From Streptococcus porci DSM 23759 (GTDB lineage: Bacteria; Bacillota; Bacilli; Lactobacillales; Streptococcaceae), in the NCBI RefSeq assembly GCF_000423765.1, contig NZ_AUIP01000007.1:62001-126000 (forward strand): a stretch of DNA of 64,000 bases. Reading direction: 5' to 3'. A program made the translations under genes and the position numbers. The notes beneath the pieces are model-generated. The model was not told the DNA's origin, made no database searches, and worked only from the letters and a program-made list of their open reading frames with translations. Positions 28,933-39,290 of the stretch are shown here, piece after piece (position 1 is the first letter of the stretch; each line of letters starts with the position of its first letter).

Positions 28933-30471
28933 ATGTCAATTTTAGAAGTTAAAAATCTCAGTCACGGATTTGGTGACCGTGCAATTTTTGAAAATGTCTC
29001 TTTTCGCCTTTTAAAAGGGGAGCATATTGGTCTTGTTGGTGCCAATGGTGAAGGAAAATCAACTTTTATGTCTATTGTAACAGGATCCTTACAACCTGAC
29101 GAAGGAAAGGTAGAATGGTCTAAATATGTAACTGTAGGTTATCTTGATCAGCATGCTGTCCTTGAAAAAGGCATGACGGTTCGTGATGTTCTTCGCACCG
29201 CTTTTGACGAGCTCTTTAAGACAGAAGCTCGTATCAATGACATCTATATGTCTATGGCTGAAGATGGGGCAGATATTGATGCTTTGATGGAAGAAGTGGG
29301 AGAACTCCAAGACCGTCTGGAATCTCGTGATTTCTATGTTTTAGATGCAAAAATTGATGAAGTAGCGCGTGCACTCGGAGTTATGGATTTTGGTATGGAT
29401 TCTGATGTGACGGAGCTTTCTGGAGGTCAGCGTACCAAGGTTCTTCTGGCAAAGCTTCTTCTTGAGAAGCCAGATATTCTTCTGCTAGATGAGCCGACCA
29501 ACCATTTAGATGCCGAGCATATTGCTTGGCTCAAACGGTACCTACAAGAATATGAGAATGCCTTTGTTTTGATTTCTCATGATATTCCATTCCTTAATGA
29601 CGTGATTAACATCGTTTACCATGTTGAAAACCTTGATTTGGTGCGTTATGCTGGAGATTACGATAATTTCCAGTCTGTTTTTGCTATGAAAAAAGCACAG
29701 CTGGAGGCAGCATATGAACGCCAGCAGAAAGAAATTGCAAATCTTCAAGACTTTGTGAACCGCAACAAAGCCCGAGTTGCTACTCGAAATATGGCTATGT
29801 CTCGTCAGAAAAAGCTGGATAAGATGGATATTATTGAGCTTCAGGCTGAAAAACCAAAACCAACCTTTGACTTTAAGGAGTCGCGCACGCCAGGTCGCTT
29901 TATTTTCCAAACGACAGATTTAGTAATCGGGTATGACCGTCCACTGACTAAAGCTCCCTTAAATTTAACACTTGAACGTAACCAAAAAGTTGCTATTGTA
30001 GGGGCCAATGGTATCGGTAAAACCACGCTTTTGAAAAGCTTGCTTGGTGAAATCAAAGCTCTTGAAGGTAAAGTAGAACGTGGTGATTTCCTTGAAATTG
30101 GTTATTTTGAGCAAGAAGTAGTAGGGTCACGACAAACACCTCTTGAGGCTGTTTGGGATGCCTTTCCAGCTCTCAACCAAGCTGAAGTCCGCGCAGCATT
30201 GGCGCGTTGTGGACTAACATCCAAACATATCGAAAGCCAAATCCAAGTGCTTTCTGGTGGTGAGCAGGCTAAAGTTCGCTTCTGCCTTTTGATGAATCGT
30301 GAAAACAATGTCTTGGTTCTTGATGAGCCAACCAACCACTTAGATGTTGATGCAAAAAAGGAACTCAAACGTGCTCTCCAAGCCTACAAAGGCACCATTC
30401 TTATGGTCTGCCATGAACCAGAATTTTACGAAGGTTGGACTCAGGTTTGGGATTTCAATGAGATGATTTAG
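28933..30471 (+). CDS. ABC-F family ATPase (YbiT/YkpA-like)
   Basis: A 512-residue soluble protein with two ABC domains and no membrane segments. The first Walker A GANGEGKST is near residues 37-45 with its LSGGQRTK signature around 160; the second Walker A GANGIGKTT is near 356-364 with LSGGEQAK around 440. An Arg/Lys/Gln-rich interdomain linker (about 240-305) should reach the ribosomal P-site. ABC-F proteins act as translation factors on the ribosome; this length and linker suit the YbiT-type housekeeping class rather than a resistance factor, but specificity cannot be read from sequence. Confidence 0.88.
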   Translation: MSILEVKNLSHGFGDRAIFENVSFRLLKGEHIGLVGANGEGKSTFMSIVTGSLQPDEGKVEWSKYVTVGYLDQHAVLEKGMTVRDVLRTAFDELFKTEARINDIYMSMAEDGADIDALMEEVGELQDRLESRDFYVLDAKIDEVARALGVMDFGMDSDVTELSGGQRTKVLLAKLLLEKPDILLLDEPTNHLDAEHIAWLKRYLQEYENAFVLISHDIPFLNDVINIVYHVENLDLVRYAGDYDNFQSVFAMKKAQLEAAYERQQKEIANLQDFVNRNKARVATRNMAMSRQKKLDKMDIIELQAEKPKPTFDFKESRTPGRFIFQTTDLVIGYDRPLTKAPLNLTLERNQKVAIVGANGIGKTTLLKSLLGEIKALEGKVERGDFLEIGYFEQEVVGSRQTPLEAVWDAFPALNQAEVRAALARCGLTSKHIESQIQVLSGGEQAKVRFCLLMNRENNVLVLDEPTNHLDVDAKKELKRALQAYKGTILMVCHEPEFYEGWTQVWDFNEMI

Positions 30472-30497
30472 GAAAAAGCCTTGCTTTTTACAGAAAT

Positions 30498-30534
30498 GAG
30501 GCAGGTAGTGATTTGTTTTCTCTGCCTCTATTTT
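30498..30534 (+). terminator. Terminator after the ABC-F gene
   Basis: GAGGCAG (30498-30504) and CTGCCTC (30522-30528) pair perfectly, followed by TATTTTA. Confidence 0.55.
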
Positions 30535-30535
30535 A

Positions 30536-30544
30536 TGGTATAAT
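30536..30544 (+). promoter_or_regulatory. Extended -10 promoter of murA
   Basis: TGGTATAAT. The 120-base leader contains two hairpins (AGCTATC/GATAGCT and CAGTTAA/TTAACTG), and AAAGGAG at 30644-30650 is an unusually long 18 bases from the murA ATG. Confidence 0.6.
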
Positions 30545-30668
30545 GCAGATATTGACTTAGCTATCAGTCAAAGATAGCTTTTATAAAAGAAAGGAAATTT
30601 CAGTTAAAGTTATTAACTGAGTAAGAGGGCTCTTTTTATCAGGAAAGGAGTCTTCAAAATCATAAAAT

Positions 30669-31940
30669 ATGGATAAAATTATTGTCGAAGGCGGAAAGAC
30701 ACGCCTGCAAGGTGAGGTAAGGATTGAAGGAGCTAAGAATGCTGTCTTGCCTCTTCTTGCCGCTACAATTTTGGCTAAGGAGGGTAAGACCGTCCTTAAC
30801 AATGTGCCAATTCTATCAGACGTCTATACCATGAATAATGTCGTTCGTGGGTTAGACATTGATGTTGATTTTGAAGAAGCAGCAAACCGAGTGACAGTTG
30901 ATGCGACAGGTTGGATTTTGGATGCGGCTCCATATGAATATGTCAGCCAAATGCGTGCTTCCATCGTTGTCTTGGGACCAATTTTGGCGCGCTGTGGTCA
31001 TGCTAAGGTGTCCATGCCAGGCGGCTGTACCATCGGAAGCCGTCCTATAGATCTTCATCTCAAAGGCTTGGAAGCAATGGGGGCCCAGATTCGTCAAGCA
31101 GGCGGTGACATCACAGCCGTTGCCGAAAAACTTCAAGGCGCTCACATTTATCTGGACTTCCCAAGTGTTGGGGCTACTCAAAACTTGATGATGGCCGCTA
31201 CCCTGGCCCAAGGTCGCACTGTTATTGAAAATGCTGCGCGTGAACCTGAAATTGTTGACCTCGCCCTGCTATTGAATAAAATGGGGGCAAAAGTCAAAGG
31301 AGCAGGGACGGAGACGCTAACTATCGATGGTGTTGATAAAATGCATGGGGCTGAACATGATGTGGTTCAGGATCGTATTGAAGCTGGAACCTTTATGGTA
31401 GCAGCAGCCATGACTTCTGGTGATGTCTTGATTAAAGATGCTGTCTGGGAACATAATCGACCTCTCATCTCAAAACTCAAAGAAATGGGTGTCCAAGTAA
31501 CGGATGAAGCAGACGGTGTTCGTGTCCAGTCAGATGTTACTAAGCTCAAGCCAGTGACTATTAAAACCATGCCTCACCCTGGATTTCCAACCGATATGCA
31601 GGCACAAATGACTGCTCTGATGGCAGTAGTTAAGGGCGAATCAACGATGATTGAAACTGTCTTTGAAAATCGTTTCCAGCATCTGGAGGAGATGCGTCGC
31701 ATGGGACTTCACTCTGAAATTATGCGTGACACTGCCATCATTCATGGTGGGGAGGCTCTTCAAGGTGCTCAGGTTATGTCGACGGACCTTCGTGCCAGCG
31801 CGGCACTAATTTTGACAGGAATGGTAGCAGAAGGTACCACGACAGTCGGAAAGCTAACGCACTTAGATCGAGGCTATTATCAGTTCCATGAAAAATTAGC
31901 AGCCTTAGGTGCAAAGATTAGACGCGTAAAAGGAGCTTAA
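30669..31940 (+). CDS. murA: UDP-N-acetylglucosamine 1-carboxyvinyltransferase
   Basis: A 423-residue cytosolic enzyme for the first committed peptidoglycan step, adding enolpyruvate to UDP-GlcNAc. The catalytic Cys120 sits in [11 protein letters not shown], so the enzyme should be fosfomycin-sensitive. The N-terminal [25 protein letters not shown] segment with the active-site Lys is intact. Streptococci carry two paralogues and I cannot say which this is. It overlaps nothing, but epuA follows one base after its stop, so it shares a transcript with epuA and perhaps endA. Confidence 0.95.
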   Translation: MDKIIVEGGKTRLQGEVRIEGAKNAVLPLLAATILAKEGKTVLNNVPILSDVYTMNNVVRGLDIDVDFEEAANRVTVDATGWILDAAPYEYVSQMRASIVVLGPILARCGHAKVSMPGGCTIGSRPIDLHLKGLEAMGAQIRQAGGDITAVAEKLQGAHIYLDFPSVGATQNLMMAATLAQGRTVIENAAREPEIVDLALLLNKMGAKVKGAGTETLTIDGVDKMHGAEHDVVQDRIEAGTFMVAAAMTSGDVLIKDAVWEHNRPLISKLKEMGVQVTDEADGVRVQSDVTKLKPVTIKTMPHPGFPTDMQAQMTALMAVVKGESTMIETVFENRFQHLEEMRRMGLHSEIMRDTAIIHGGEALQGAQVMSTDLRASAALILTGMVAEGTTTVGKLTHLDRGYYQFHEKLAALGAKIRRVKGA

Positions 31941-31941
31941 G

Positions 31942-32130
31942 ATGGATATTGGTTGGAAATACATTGGTAAGCAATTTCTGCTCATCGCCATCATTCTTCT
32001 GCTTTGTGCTATTTTCTTTGGATTGGGATTGGTTTTAGGCTACGGTTTCTTTGGAGATGGTGCCAAGCCTTTCTCGATTCTCTCTCCTGAAAAATGGCAG
32101 AGCATTATCAGTAAATTTATGGGGAATTAA
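31942..32130 (+). CDS. epuA: EpuA-family small membrane protein
   Basis: A 62-residue protein with one long hydrophobic segment (about residues 10-38) and a soluble tail. The family (Pfam EpuA) is often annotated as an RNA polymerase beta-subunit-like protein, but no polymerase motif is visible and that name is unreliable. In pneumococcus epuA lies just upstream of endA, as here. The start follows AAAAGGAG, which is inside the end of murA. Confidence 0.8.
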   Translation: MDIGWKYIGKQFLLIAIILLLCAIFFGLGLVLGYGFFGDGAKPFSILSPEKWQSIISKFMGN

Positions 32131-32131
32131 C

Positions 32132-32158
32132 AGCTTAGTTGGGTAACCTGACTAAGCT
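32132..32158 (+). terminator. Hairpin between epuA and endA
   Basis: AGCTTAGT (32132-32139) pairs perfectly with ACTAAGCT (32151-32158). Only CTCTTTA follows, and the endA start is 11 bases away, so this is either a leaky terminator or a structure affecting endA initiation. Confidence 0.5.
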
Positions 32159-32169
32159 CTCTTTAACAT

Positions 32170-33015
32170 ATGAATAAAAAACAACAAAAAGCGGGAATTT
32201 CATTATTAGCTCTGTTGGTGACCATAGTTATTGGAATCGCAGGTGGAAATTCCTCAGGATTTTTCGAGCAGCTCGGAACTGCCTTTTCAGAACAGACTAG
32301 TCAGACTAGTAGCAGACAAATTATTCCAGCAGAAGGAACACCATCTCAAGCTCTAGCTGAATCCGTTTTATCAAGCGAGGTGAAGAAGCAACTAGGCACT
32401 TTGGAATGGAACGGAGCAGGAGCTTTTATCATCAATGATAATAAAACAAATCTCAATGCAGATGTGTCCAGTCTCCCTTATGCAACTAATCAGACCAAGC
32501 GAGTGCAGGGAAAGTTGGTTCCTATCAATGGTAATGCTCTACTAGCTAAGAGTACTCGCCAATACAAAAACCGTGAACAGACAGGTTCTGGCGGGGGCTC
32601 CTATCGACCTGCAGGTTGGCATCAACTTCATGATTTGCCTGGTGAGTATGATCATGCTATCGACCGAGGACATTTGATTGGTTATGCTTTGGTAGGAGGC
32701 TTACCTGGTTTTGATGCCTCAACCAGTAATCCTGAAAATATTGCTGTTCAAACAGCTTGGTCAAATCAAGCTGATTTGGAGAATTCAACAGGTCAGAACT
32801 ACTACGAAAAAATGGTTCGTAAGGCACTCGACAACAACAAACGTGTTCGCTATCGTGTGACCTTGATTTATGATGGAAATAATATTCTAGCTTCAGGAAC
32901 TCATTTGGAAGCCAAGTCTTCTGATGGTGAATTGGAATTTAATGTCTTTATCCCGAACGTTCAAGAAGGATTACACATTGATTATTATTCAGGAAAAATT
33001 TCCGTGGATGGGTAA
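32170..33015 (+). CDS. endA: DNA-entry nuclease EndA
   Basis: A 281-residue membrane-anchored nuclease of the beta-beta-alpha-metal (DNA/RNA non-specific) family. The N-terminal 30 residues form a signal anchor. The catalytic motif DRGH is at 165-168, with His168 as general base, and a following block ending [10 protein letters not shown]. In pneumococcus EndA degrades one strand of transforming DNA during uptake and cuts extracellular DNA traps. No ribosome binding site precedes the ATG, where a hairpin is found instead. Confidence 0.92.
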   Translation: MNKKQQKAGISLLALLVTIVIGIAGGNSSGFFEQLGTAFSEQTSQTSSRQIIPAEGTPSQALAESVLSSEVKKQLGTLEWNGAGAFIINDNKTNLNADVSSLPYATNQTKRVQGKLVPINGNALLAKSTRQYKNREQTGSGGGSYRPAGWHQLHDLPGEYDHAIDRGHLIGYALVGGLPGFDASTSNPENIAVQTAWSNQADLENSTGQNYYEKMVRKALDNNKRVRYRVTLIYDGNNILASGTHLEAKSSDGELEFNVFIPNVQEGLHIDYYSGKISVDG

Positions 33016-33175
33016 AATCATGTGGCTATCTCAATCTTGTTTAAATCTAGGTTACTGCCCAACCTTTCAGAAGTTTGGGGGATTAGGCTCAAAACTCAGC
33101 CATAGGATTCTTTCAATAAGTTGCTGACTTCTGGCATGCCTAAGGAAGTGACAAAATAGAGTTTGTCTACAACAT

Positions 33176-33203
33176 AAAAAGCCTTTCATAAGAAGGGCTT
33201 TTT
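33176..33203. terminator. Terminator shared by endA and pyrD
   Basis: AAAAAGCCTTTC (33176-33187) pairs with GAAGGGCTTTTT (33192-33203) with one G-U, with a four-base loop and A/T runs on both sides; the genes are convergent. Confidence 0.85.
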
Positions 33204-33207
33204 CTAA

Positions 33208-34143
33208 TCAGTCAATATACTTTAATTTTCCACGAAAATCTTCTAGTGTCTCATAGCCTTTCTCAGCCATAATATCTTTGAGTTCTTTTGTGATGCGGGC
33301 AAAAATGCTGACGCCCTCTTTTTGAAGTGCTGTACCAATCTGAACCATAGAAGCACCACAGAGGATGTGTTCAAAGGCATCGCGACCGTTTTTTACACCA
33401 CCGGTGCCGATAATTTTTATTTCTGGCTTAAGGCGCTGGTAGAAAGCGTGAACGTTGGCAAGAGCAGTTGGTTTAATGTAGTCACCGCCAATGCCTCCAA
33501 AACCATTTTTAGGTTTGATGAGAACGGTCTCGTCATCAATGAGAAGACCATTTCCAATAGAATTAACGCAGTTGACAAAAGTCAGAGGAAATTGATTGAA
33601 AACTGCGGCAGCTTGGTCAAAGTGAACAATATCAAAGTAAGGAGGAAGTTTAACCCCGAGTGGTTTGGTAAAATAGCTGAAGACTTCTGTCAAAATTTCT
33701 GTGGTAGTCTCAAAATCATAGGCAATCTGAGGTTTTCCAGGAACATTTGGACAAGACAGATTAAGTTCAACCAAGCCCTGGTAATCAGATGCCTGTACTT
33801 TTTTGAGAATGATATGAGTTTCTTCAGGCGATAGACCGACCAGGGAAAGAAAATGATTTTTTGTATTGGGTTGATTTTGCAGTTCGATGACATAATCAAG
33901 ATAATACTCCAAACCATTATTTGGTAGCCCCATGGAATTGATAGAGCCTAGTGGAACATCGACATAGCGGGGTTCAGGATTGCCAGGTCGAGCTTCTAAA
34001 GTTCCTGTTTTTGTGACAAATGAACCTGACTCAGAAGCCTCAACCTCCGCCAATTCTTCCCTTGTCATGCAATAAACGCCAGCAGCATTCATTAAGCAGT
34101 TGTCAAAAGTAAAGTTCCCGATTTTTGTTGCAGTTGAAACCAT
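33208..34143 (-). CDS. pyrD: Dihydroorotate dehydrogenase, class 1A
   Basis: A 311-residue cytosolic flavoprotein that oxidises dihydroorotate to orotate in pyrimidine synthesis, using fumarate in class 1A enzymes. The catalytic Cys is in [20 protein letters not shown] (about residues 125-144), the class 1A signature. The FMN-binding [19 protein letters not shown] block is near the C-terminus. GAGGAG precedes the ATG on the minus strand. Monocistronic and convergent with endA. No partner PyrK is present, as expected for class 1A. Confidence 0.95.
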   Translation of the reverse strand: MVSTATKIGNFTFDNCLMNAAGVYCMTREELAEVEASESGSFVTKTGTLEARPGNPEPRYVDVPLGSINSMGLPNNGLEYYLDYVIELQNQPNTKNHFLSLVGLSPEETHIILKKVQASDYQGLVELNLSCPNVPGKPQIAYDFETTTEILTEVFSYFTKPLGVKLPPYFDIVHFDQAAAVFNQFPLTFVNCVNSIGNGLLIDDETVLIKPKNGFGGIGGDYIKPTALANVHAFYQRLKPEIKIIGTGGVKNGRDAFEHILCGASMVQIGTALQKEGVSIFARITKELKDIMAEKGYETLEDFRGKLKYID

Positions 34144-34341
34144 CTCTGTCTCCTCAAGAAATTTTTTCTATTTTATCATCGGATGAGAGGATTTGCAAGT
34201 TTTTAAGAAGGATTAAGAGTTAATGTTCGCTTTTAGGTTGAAAAAGCTGGACGATCATCTTAAAAAATTGCTATTTATCAATTATTGGTAATTTTTTCAC
34301 AAATAAACGTTCTTAGACTAGCTTTTTTTATATTTTTTGGG

Positions 34342-34347
34342 TAAAAT
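34342..34347 (+). promoter_or_regulatory. Possible -10 of gpmA
   Basis: TAAAAT, about 47 bases before the gpmA start, with a GTGGTTT/AAACCAC hairpin (about 34360-34374) in the leader. No clear -35. Confidence 0.4.
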
Positions 34348-34393
34348 AATAAGAGTAAGTGGTTTTAAACCACAATTAAAAAGGAGAACACTA

Positions 34394-35086
34394 ATGGTAA
34401 AATTGGTTTTCGCTCGCCACGGTGAGTCAGAATGGAACAAAGCTAACCTTTTCACTGGTTGGGCTGACGTTGATTTGTCAGATAAAGGAACACAACAAGC
34501 AATCGACGCTGGTAAATTGATCAAAGAAGCTGGTATCGAATTTGACCTTGCTTTCACATCAGTTTTGAAACGTGCTATCAAAACGACTAACCTTGCGCTT
34601 GAAGCTGCAGACCAACTTTGGGTTCCAGTTGAAAAATCATGGCGTTTGAACGAACGTCACTACGGTGGTTTGACTGGCTTGAATAAGGCAGAAGCTGCTG
34701 CTGAGTTTGGTGATGATCAAGTTCACATCTGGCGCCGTTCATACGACGTTTTGCCACCAATGATGGCTAAAGATCACGAGCATTCAGCACATACTGACCG
34801 TCGTTATGCTCACCTTGATGATTCAGTTATTCCAGATGCTGAAAACTTAAAAGTTACGCTTGAGCGCGCCCTTCCATTCTGGGAAGATAAAATTGCTCCA
34901 GCATTGAAAGACGGTAAAAATGTGTTCGTAGGTGCACATGGTAACTCAATCCGTGCCCTTGTAAAGCACATCAAACAATTGTCAGATGATGAAATCATGG
35001 ACGTGGAAATTCCAAACTTCCCACCACTTGTTTTCGAACTTGATGAAAAATTGAACATCGTTAAAGAGTACTACTTAGAAGCGTAA
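34394..35086 (+). CDS. gpmA: 2,3-bisphosphoglycerate-dependent phosphoglycerate mutase
   Basis: A 230-residue glycolytic enzyme interconverting 3- and 2-phosphoglycerate. The phospho-acceptor is His9 in [10 protein letters not shown], and the second His lies in [11 protein letters not shown] near residue 182. The ATG at 34394 has AAGGAG upstream; the longer frame from 34337 overlaps the promoter region. Codon use looks strongly biased (many GTT, GAA, CTT), as expected for a highly expressed gene. Confidence 0.97.
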   Translation: MVKLVFARHGESEWNKANLFTGWADVDLSDKGTQQAIDAGKLIKEAGIEFDLAFTSVLKRAIKTTNLALEAADQLWVPVEKSWRLNERHYGGLTGLNKAEAAAEFGDDQVHIWRRSYDVLPPMMAKDHEHSAHTDRRYAHLDDSVIPDAENLKVTLERALPFWEDKIAPALKDGKNVFVGAHGNSIRALVKHIKQLSDDEIMDVEIPNFPPLVFELDEKLNIVKEYYLEA

Positions 35087-35142
35087 GAAGTACCAAGGTT
35101 AATTAGTGAAAACATTTGACCTTGCTTTAACATCATTAATCT

Positions 35143-35183
35143 AAAGGACCTACTATTCGTATTTGAGTAATAGGTTCTTTTTT
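35143..35183 (+). terminator. Terminator after gpmA
   Basis: AAAGGACCTA (35143-35152) pairs with TAGGTTCTTT (35171-35180) with one G-U, followed by T-rich sequence. Confidence 0.8.
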
Positions 35184-35211
35184 ATGCCAAAGAAAGAGAA
35201 AAGAGGTCATT

Positions 35212-35433
35212 ATGACGATGGTAAACAATGTCAAGAATCTACTATTTGATAATATTGTCGATTCACTTAGATTAAAAAACTTTTTAACGAGCCCTATAAT
35301 GCTTAATCTTGCTTTTCTGATGTTTGCTTAAATGTTTTATGGAGACTTGCCACTGCTTTCACATTAGAAAACCTTATTGGCGAACAGCTATTTAATAGAG
35401 AAAAATAATCTTAGCTTAGGCTCCGATAGTTAA
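35212..35433 (+). pseudogene. Possible gene remnant
   Basis: A frame from ATG 35212 (AGAGG upstream) gives 39 residues to TAA 35329-35331, then continues in the same frame through a TAG at 35365 to TAA 35431-35433. The sequence is hydrophobic-patterned and protein-like, so this may be a decayed small gene or a real 39-residue peptide. The rest of this 580-base gap has only the gpmA terminator and the next promoter. Confidence 0.3.
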
Positions 35434-35535
35434 ACTGTGAATAGTCCTTCGGATACTTTAGATGATTAATCTAATGTTAGCAGACTTTGCTCAGGTTCTT
35501 TTTGCGTTTTTCTCATTTTTTCTTTGTGAAAAAGC

Positions 35536-35563
35536 TTGCAATCTCGAGGTATCTTGTTATAAT
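35536..35563 (+). promoter_or_regulatory. Promoter of the formate/nitrite-channel gene
   Basis: TTGCAA (35536-35541), 16-base spacer, TATAAT (35558-35563) with TGT-like extension. The 100-base leader can fold GGGATGCTT (35592-35600) with AAGCATTCCC (35634-35643, one bulge). Confidence 0.7.
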
Positions 35564-35668
35564 AATGAGGAGAAATAATAAAAACAGGTATGGGATGCTT
35601 TTTAAAAATTTTTGAAAAAGAATTTGGAAAGCCAAGCATTCCCTTGAGCCTACTATTAGGAGAAGTTG

Positions 35669-36442
35669 ATGTATTCGCCAGATGAAATTTTAGAGATTGC
35701 TATTCACACTGGAGAGCATAAGATTGAAAAAAACTTTATGCAAAAGGCTATTTTAGCCTTCATCGGTGGAGCTATGATTAGTCTTGGTTATCTTTTATAC
35801 ATACGAATTACTGCGAGTGGAATGGAAACGTTAGGGCATTTTGCTTCGGTAATTGGTGCTGCAGCTTTTCCTATAGGATTGATTGTGATTTTGCTGGCTG
35901 GTGGTGAGCTGATTACGGGAAATATGATGGCAGTAGCAGCTAGTTTTTTTGCTAAGAAAATTACTTTGACTGATTTACTTAAAAATTGGGCTGTGGTTAC
36001 TCTTTTTAATGTCATCGGTGCGATTTTTGTAGCTTATTTCTTTGGTCATTTTGTCGGTTTAACTAGCTCAGGTCACTATCTTGAAGAAACTTTGACAGTT
36101 GCGCAAGCTAAATTAGTAGCCACACCTGCACAAGCTTTTGTCTCTGGTATTGGTTGTAACTGGTTTGTTGGTTTGTCATTATGGCTCTGCTATGGTGCTA
36201 AGGACGGAGCAGGAAAAATTATGGGAACTTGGTTTCCTGTGATGACCTTTGTAGCCATTGGTTTCCAGCACAGTGTAGCAAACGCCTTTGTTATTCCAGC
36301 AGCAATCTTTGAGGGCGGAGCCACTTGGCTTGAATTTCTTCAAAACTTTGTCTTTGTTTATGCTGGAAATATTGTTGGTGGAGCAGTTTTTGTCTCTCTC
36401 TTCTATTTTTTGGTCTATGAAAAAAACATTAGAAAAAGTTAA
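35669..36442 (+). CDS. Formate/nitrite transporter (FNT)-family channel
   Basis: A 257-residue membrane protein with six predicted helices, the FNT size. The signature GGELITGNMMAVAASFFAKK (about residues 75-94) and the second re-entrant loop near GIGCNWFVGLSLWL match family motifs. Members pass formate, nitrite or similar small anions. With pyruvate formate-lyase metabolism typical of streptococci, formate is likely, but the choice is inferred. ATG 35669 has AGGAG six bases upstream; the TTG at 35666 is too close. Confidence 0.88.
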   Translation: MYSPDEILEIAIHTGEHKIEKNFMQKAILAFIGGAMISLGYLLYIRITASGMETLGHFASVIGAAAFPIGLIVILLAGGELITGNMMAVAASFFAKKITLTDLLKNWAVVTLFNVIGAIFVAYFFGHFVGLTSSGHYLEETLTVAQAKLVATPAQAFVSGIGCNWFVGLSLWLCYGAKDGAGKIMGTWFPVMTFVAIGFQHSVANAFVIPAAIFEGGATWLEFLQNFVFVYAGNIVGGAVFVSLFYFLVYEKNIRKS

Positions 36443-36471
36443 AACTTGCTGTTATTTTGGCAAGTTTTTTT
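36441..36471 (+). terminator. Terminator after the FNT gene
   Basis: AAAACTTGC (36441-36449) pairs perfectly with GCAAGTTTT (36460-36468) followed by T. Confidence 0.85.
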
Positions 36472-36521
36472 GATTTATTTATGATAAAATAAGAGACATA
36501 GTTTTTCAAAGAGAGGGTCAA

Positions 36522-38597
36522 ATGGCAAGTAGAAATAGAAAGAATTTGCAGCGACAAAAACGGCTAGGGTATCAAATGTCTAGCCGTATCAATTTAATTT
36601 TTGCTATTATTGTCTTACTCTTTGTCCTCTTGTTGCTACGATTAGCACAGATGCAGTTGCTGGATAAGGATTTTTACATGGAAAAACTGACGGCAACAAC
36701 CAGTTACACGGTTAAAAATTCAAGTCCCCGTGGTAAGATTTATGATGCCAAGGGGACCCTTTTAGTTGATAATAATATCAAGGAGGTTGTTTCCTTTACA
36801 CGTAGCAATTTTGCCACAGCAGAGGAAATGAAGCAGATTGCTTGGGAGTTGTCGGCCATTGTCTCTTATACAGAAACGAGTGTGACGACTAGAGAGAAAA
36901 AAGATTATTATCTAGCTGACAGCACTAATTATCAAGCGGTCGTCGAAGCCTTGGATGATGACAAAAAATATGACAAGTTTGGCAATCGTCTAGCAGAGAG
37001 CGATATTTATGCCAATGCCATCGCAGCAGTAACGGATAAACAAATAGATTTCTCAGATGAGGAATTGAAAGTAGCTTATATTTTCAGTCAGATGAATGCT
37101 ACGCCAACTTTTGGAACAACTTCTTTGAAGACAGCAGATTTGACCGCAGAGCAAATTGCTCTTATTTCCTCCAATAAGGACTTAACGGGTATCTCAGTCC
37201 GTTCGGATTGGGAACGGCAGACTATTGCAAGCTCGCTTTCTCCAATTATCGGAAAAGTTTCAAGTGAAAAAGCAGGGCTTCCAGCTGAAGAAGTCAAAGA
37301 CTACCTTGCAAAAGGTTACTCTTTGAACGACCGTGTTGGTACCAGCTACCTAGAAAAGGCCTATGAAGATGTGCTGAGGGGGCAATCGCAGGTTCGTCAG
37401 ATAACTGTTGACAAAAAAGGCGCTGTCATTGCTGATGACGAAACACAAGCTGGTAGCAAGGGAAAGAATCTCAAATTGACGATTGACTTGGGATTCCAAG
37501 AAGGTGTAGAGAAGATTCTCAATCAGTATTTTAGTGCTGAAAAGGCTGAGGGTAATGTAGAACTTTCTGAAGGAGCTTATGCTGTAGCTCTTAATCCAAA
37601 TACTGGTGCTGTTCTAGCTATGGCAGGGCTATCCCATGATACAGAAACTGGGGAGATTGAGAAAAATGCCTTAGGAACCATGACTATGGTATTTACTCCT
37701 GGATCTGTAGTTAAGGGGGCAACGATTGCTTCTGGATATGAGAATGGTGTCATTTGGGGAAACCAAGTACTGAATGACCAAGCTATTCAGCTTGCAGGTT
37801 CAAACCCAATTAAATCTTGGTTTACACAAGGAAGTTTGCCAATCACTGCAACTCAAGCCTTAGAATATTCCTCAAATACTTACATGGTTCAGATTGCTAT
37901 GAAGTTGATGGGGCAGGAATACAGTCCAGGAATGTTTTTAGCGGTAGATGGTATGGAATCAGCTATGGCCAAATTGCGTGCCACCTATGCTGAATTTGGT
38001 CTGGGGGCTGCCACAGGTCTTGATATTCCTGGTGAATCAACTGGTTTTATCCCAAAAAAATTCGATTCTGCATCGCTTTTGACGGAATCTTTTGGACAGT
38101 TTGATAACTACACCACTATGCAACTAGCTCAGTATGCTGCAACGGTGGCAAACGGTGGCAAACGTGTCGCACCACATTTAGTCCAAGGTGTCTATAATAC
38201 AGATGAGTCTGGCAATCTAGGCCAAATGATTGATGAAAAGGCAACTAAGACCTTAAACACTGTTAATATTTCATCTGAGGAGATGGGTATTATCCAGCAA
38301 GGCTTTTACGATGTAGTCAATAGTGATTCAGGTTACGCAACGGGACGAACGATTGGTGAAGGCGCAGCTGTTTCTATTTCTGCCAAGACAGGTACTGCTG
38401 AGTCTTTTGTGACCAATAAATCAGGTCAGTCTATCTATACGACTAATATGAATGTTGTTGCCTATGCGCCAAGCGACAACCCGCAAATTGCAGTGGCAGT
38501 TGTGTTACCGCATGAAACCAATTTCAATAGCAAGGCAAGCCACTTGATGACGCGAGATATCATCAATTTGTACCATAGTTTATATCCTATGAATTAA
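36522..38597 (+). CDS. pbp2b: Penicillin-binding protein 2B (class B transpeptidase)
   Basis: A 691-residue single-pass membrane enzyme that cross-links septal and peripheral peptidoglycan. The membrane anchor is near residues 25-45, followed by the dimerisation domain and the transpeptidase domain. The catalytic Ser395 is in SVVK (395-398), the second motif SSN is at 450-452 and KTGT at 622-625. It matches streptococcal PBP2B, a main beta-lactam target. The gene order pbp2b-recR is that of pneumococcus. Confidence 0.94.
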   Translation: MASRNRKNLQRQKRLGYQMSSRINLIFAIIVLLFVLLLLRLAQMQLLDKDFYMEKLTATTSYTVKNSSPRGKIYDAKGTLLVDNNIKEVVSFTRSNFATAEEMKQIAWELSAIVSYTETSVTTREKKDYYLADSTNYQAVVEALDDDKKYDKFGNRLAESDIYANAIAAVTDKQIDFSDEELKVAYIFSQMNATPTFGTTSLKTADLTAEQIALISSNKDLTGISVRSDWERQTIASSLSPIIGKVSSEKAGLPAEEVKDYLAKGYSLNDRVGTSYLEKAYEDVLRGQSQVRQITVDKKGAVIADDETQAGSKGKNLKLTIDLGFQEGVEKILNQYFSAEKAEGNVELSEGAYAVALNPNTGAVLAMAGLSHDTETGEIEKNALGTMTMVFTPGSVVKGATIASGYENGVIWGNQVLNDQAIQLAGSNPIKSWFTQGSLPITATQALEYSSNTYMVQIAMKLMGQEYSPGMFLAVDGMESAMAKLRATYAEFGLGAATGLDIPGESTGFIPKKFDSASLLTESFGQFDNYTTMQLAQYAATVANGGKRVAPHLVQGVYNTDESGNLGQMIDEKATKTLNTVNISSEEMGIIQQGFYDVVNSDSGYATGRTIGEGAAVSISAKTGTAESFVTNKSGQSIYTTNMNVVAYAPSDNPQIAVAVVLPHETNFNSKASHLMTRDIINLYHSLYPMN

Positions 38598-38610
38598 GAG
38601 AGGTTTTTTA

Positions 38611-39207
38611 GTGCTTTATCCAACACCAATAGCAAAGCTGATTGATAGTTTTTCAAAGTTACCTGGTATCGGTATTAAGACAGCGACAAGGCTTGCGTTT
38701 TACACCATTGGCATGAGCGATGAAGACGTCAATGACTTTGCAAAAAATTTATTATCTGCTAAGCGTGATTTAACTTATTGTAGCATTTGTGGTAATTTGA
38801 CGGATGATAATCCTTGTAGCATTTGCCGTGATGAGACTAGGGATTCTTCTCTACTACTTGTTGTTGAAGAATCAAAGGATGTGTCGGCGATGGAAAAAAT
38901 TCAAGAGTATCGTGGGAAATACCATGTTTTACATGGTCTTATTTCTCCAATGAATGGAGTTAGTCCAGATGATATTAATCTGAAAAGTTTGATTACACGA
39001 TTGATGGACGGCGAGGTGACAGAGGTGATTATCGCGACCAGTGCTACGGCTGATGGCGAGGCGACTTCTATGTATATTTCCCGTGTCCTCAAGCCAGCGG
39101 GTATCAAAGTTACGCGTTTGGCTCGTGGTTTAGCAGTTGGCTCAGACATTGAGTATGCTGACGAAGTTACTCTTTTACGAGCAATTGAAAATCGTACTGA
39201 ATTATAA
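38611..39207 (+). CDS. recR: Recombination protein RecR
   Basis: A 198-residue protein that works with RecO and RecF to load RecA. It starts with GTG (38611), with AGAGAGG upstream, and shows a helix-hairpin-helix near [14 protein letters not shown], a four-cysteine zinc finger ([16 protein letters not shown], about 57-72) and a TOPRIM domain (about 80-175). It starts 13 bases after pbp2b. In pneumococcus ddl and murF follow directly, whereas here they are 20 kb away. Confidence 0.96.
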   Translation: MLYPTPIAKLIDSFSKLPGIGIKTATRLAFYTIGMSDEDVNDFAKNLLSAKRDLTYCSICGNLTDDNPCSICRDETRDSSLLLVVEESKDVSAMEKIQEYRGKYHVLHGLISPMNGVSPDDINLKSLITRLMDGEVTEVIIATSATADGEATSMYISRVLKPAGIKVTRLARGLAVGSDIEYADEVTLLRAIENRTEL

Positions 39208-39244
39208 TGAAATCAGGACAATTCTTGCTTTTGCGATATAAAAA

Positions 39245-39290
39245 GAAAGTGGTACAAAATCGGCACGAATGCCGATTTTGTACCACTTTC
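39245..39290. repeat. Perfect 20-bp inverted repeat just after recR
   Basis: The arms 39245-39264 and 39271-39290 are exact reverse complements around the six-base loop ACGAAT. A TTTTTATAT run lies beyond the left arm on the minus strand, so it could end minus-strand transcription, but no gene immediately upstream on that strand needs it. It may be a mobile-element end or a very stable recR terminator. Confidence 0.85.
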
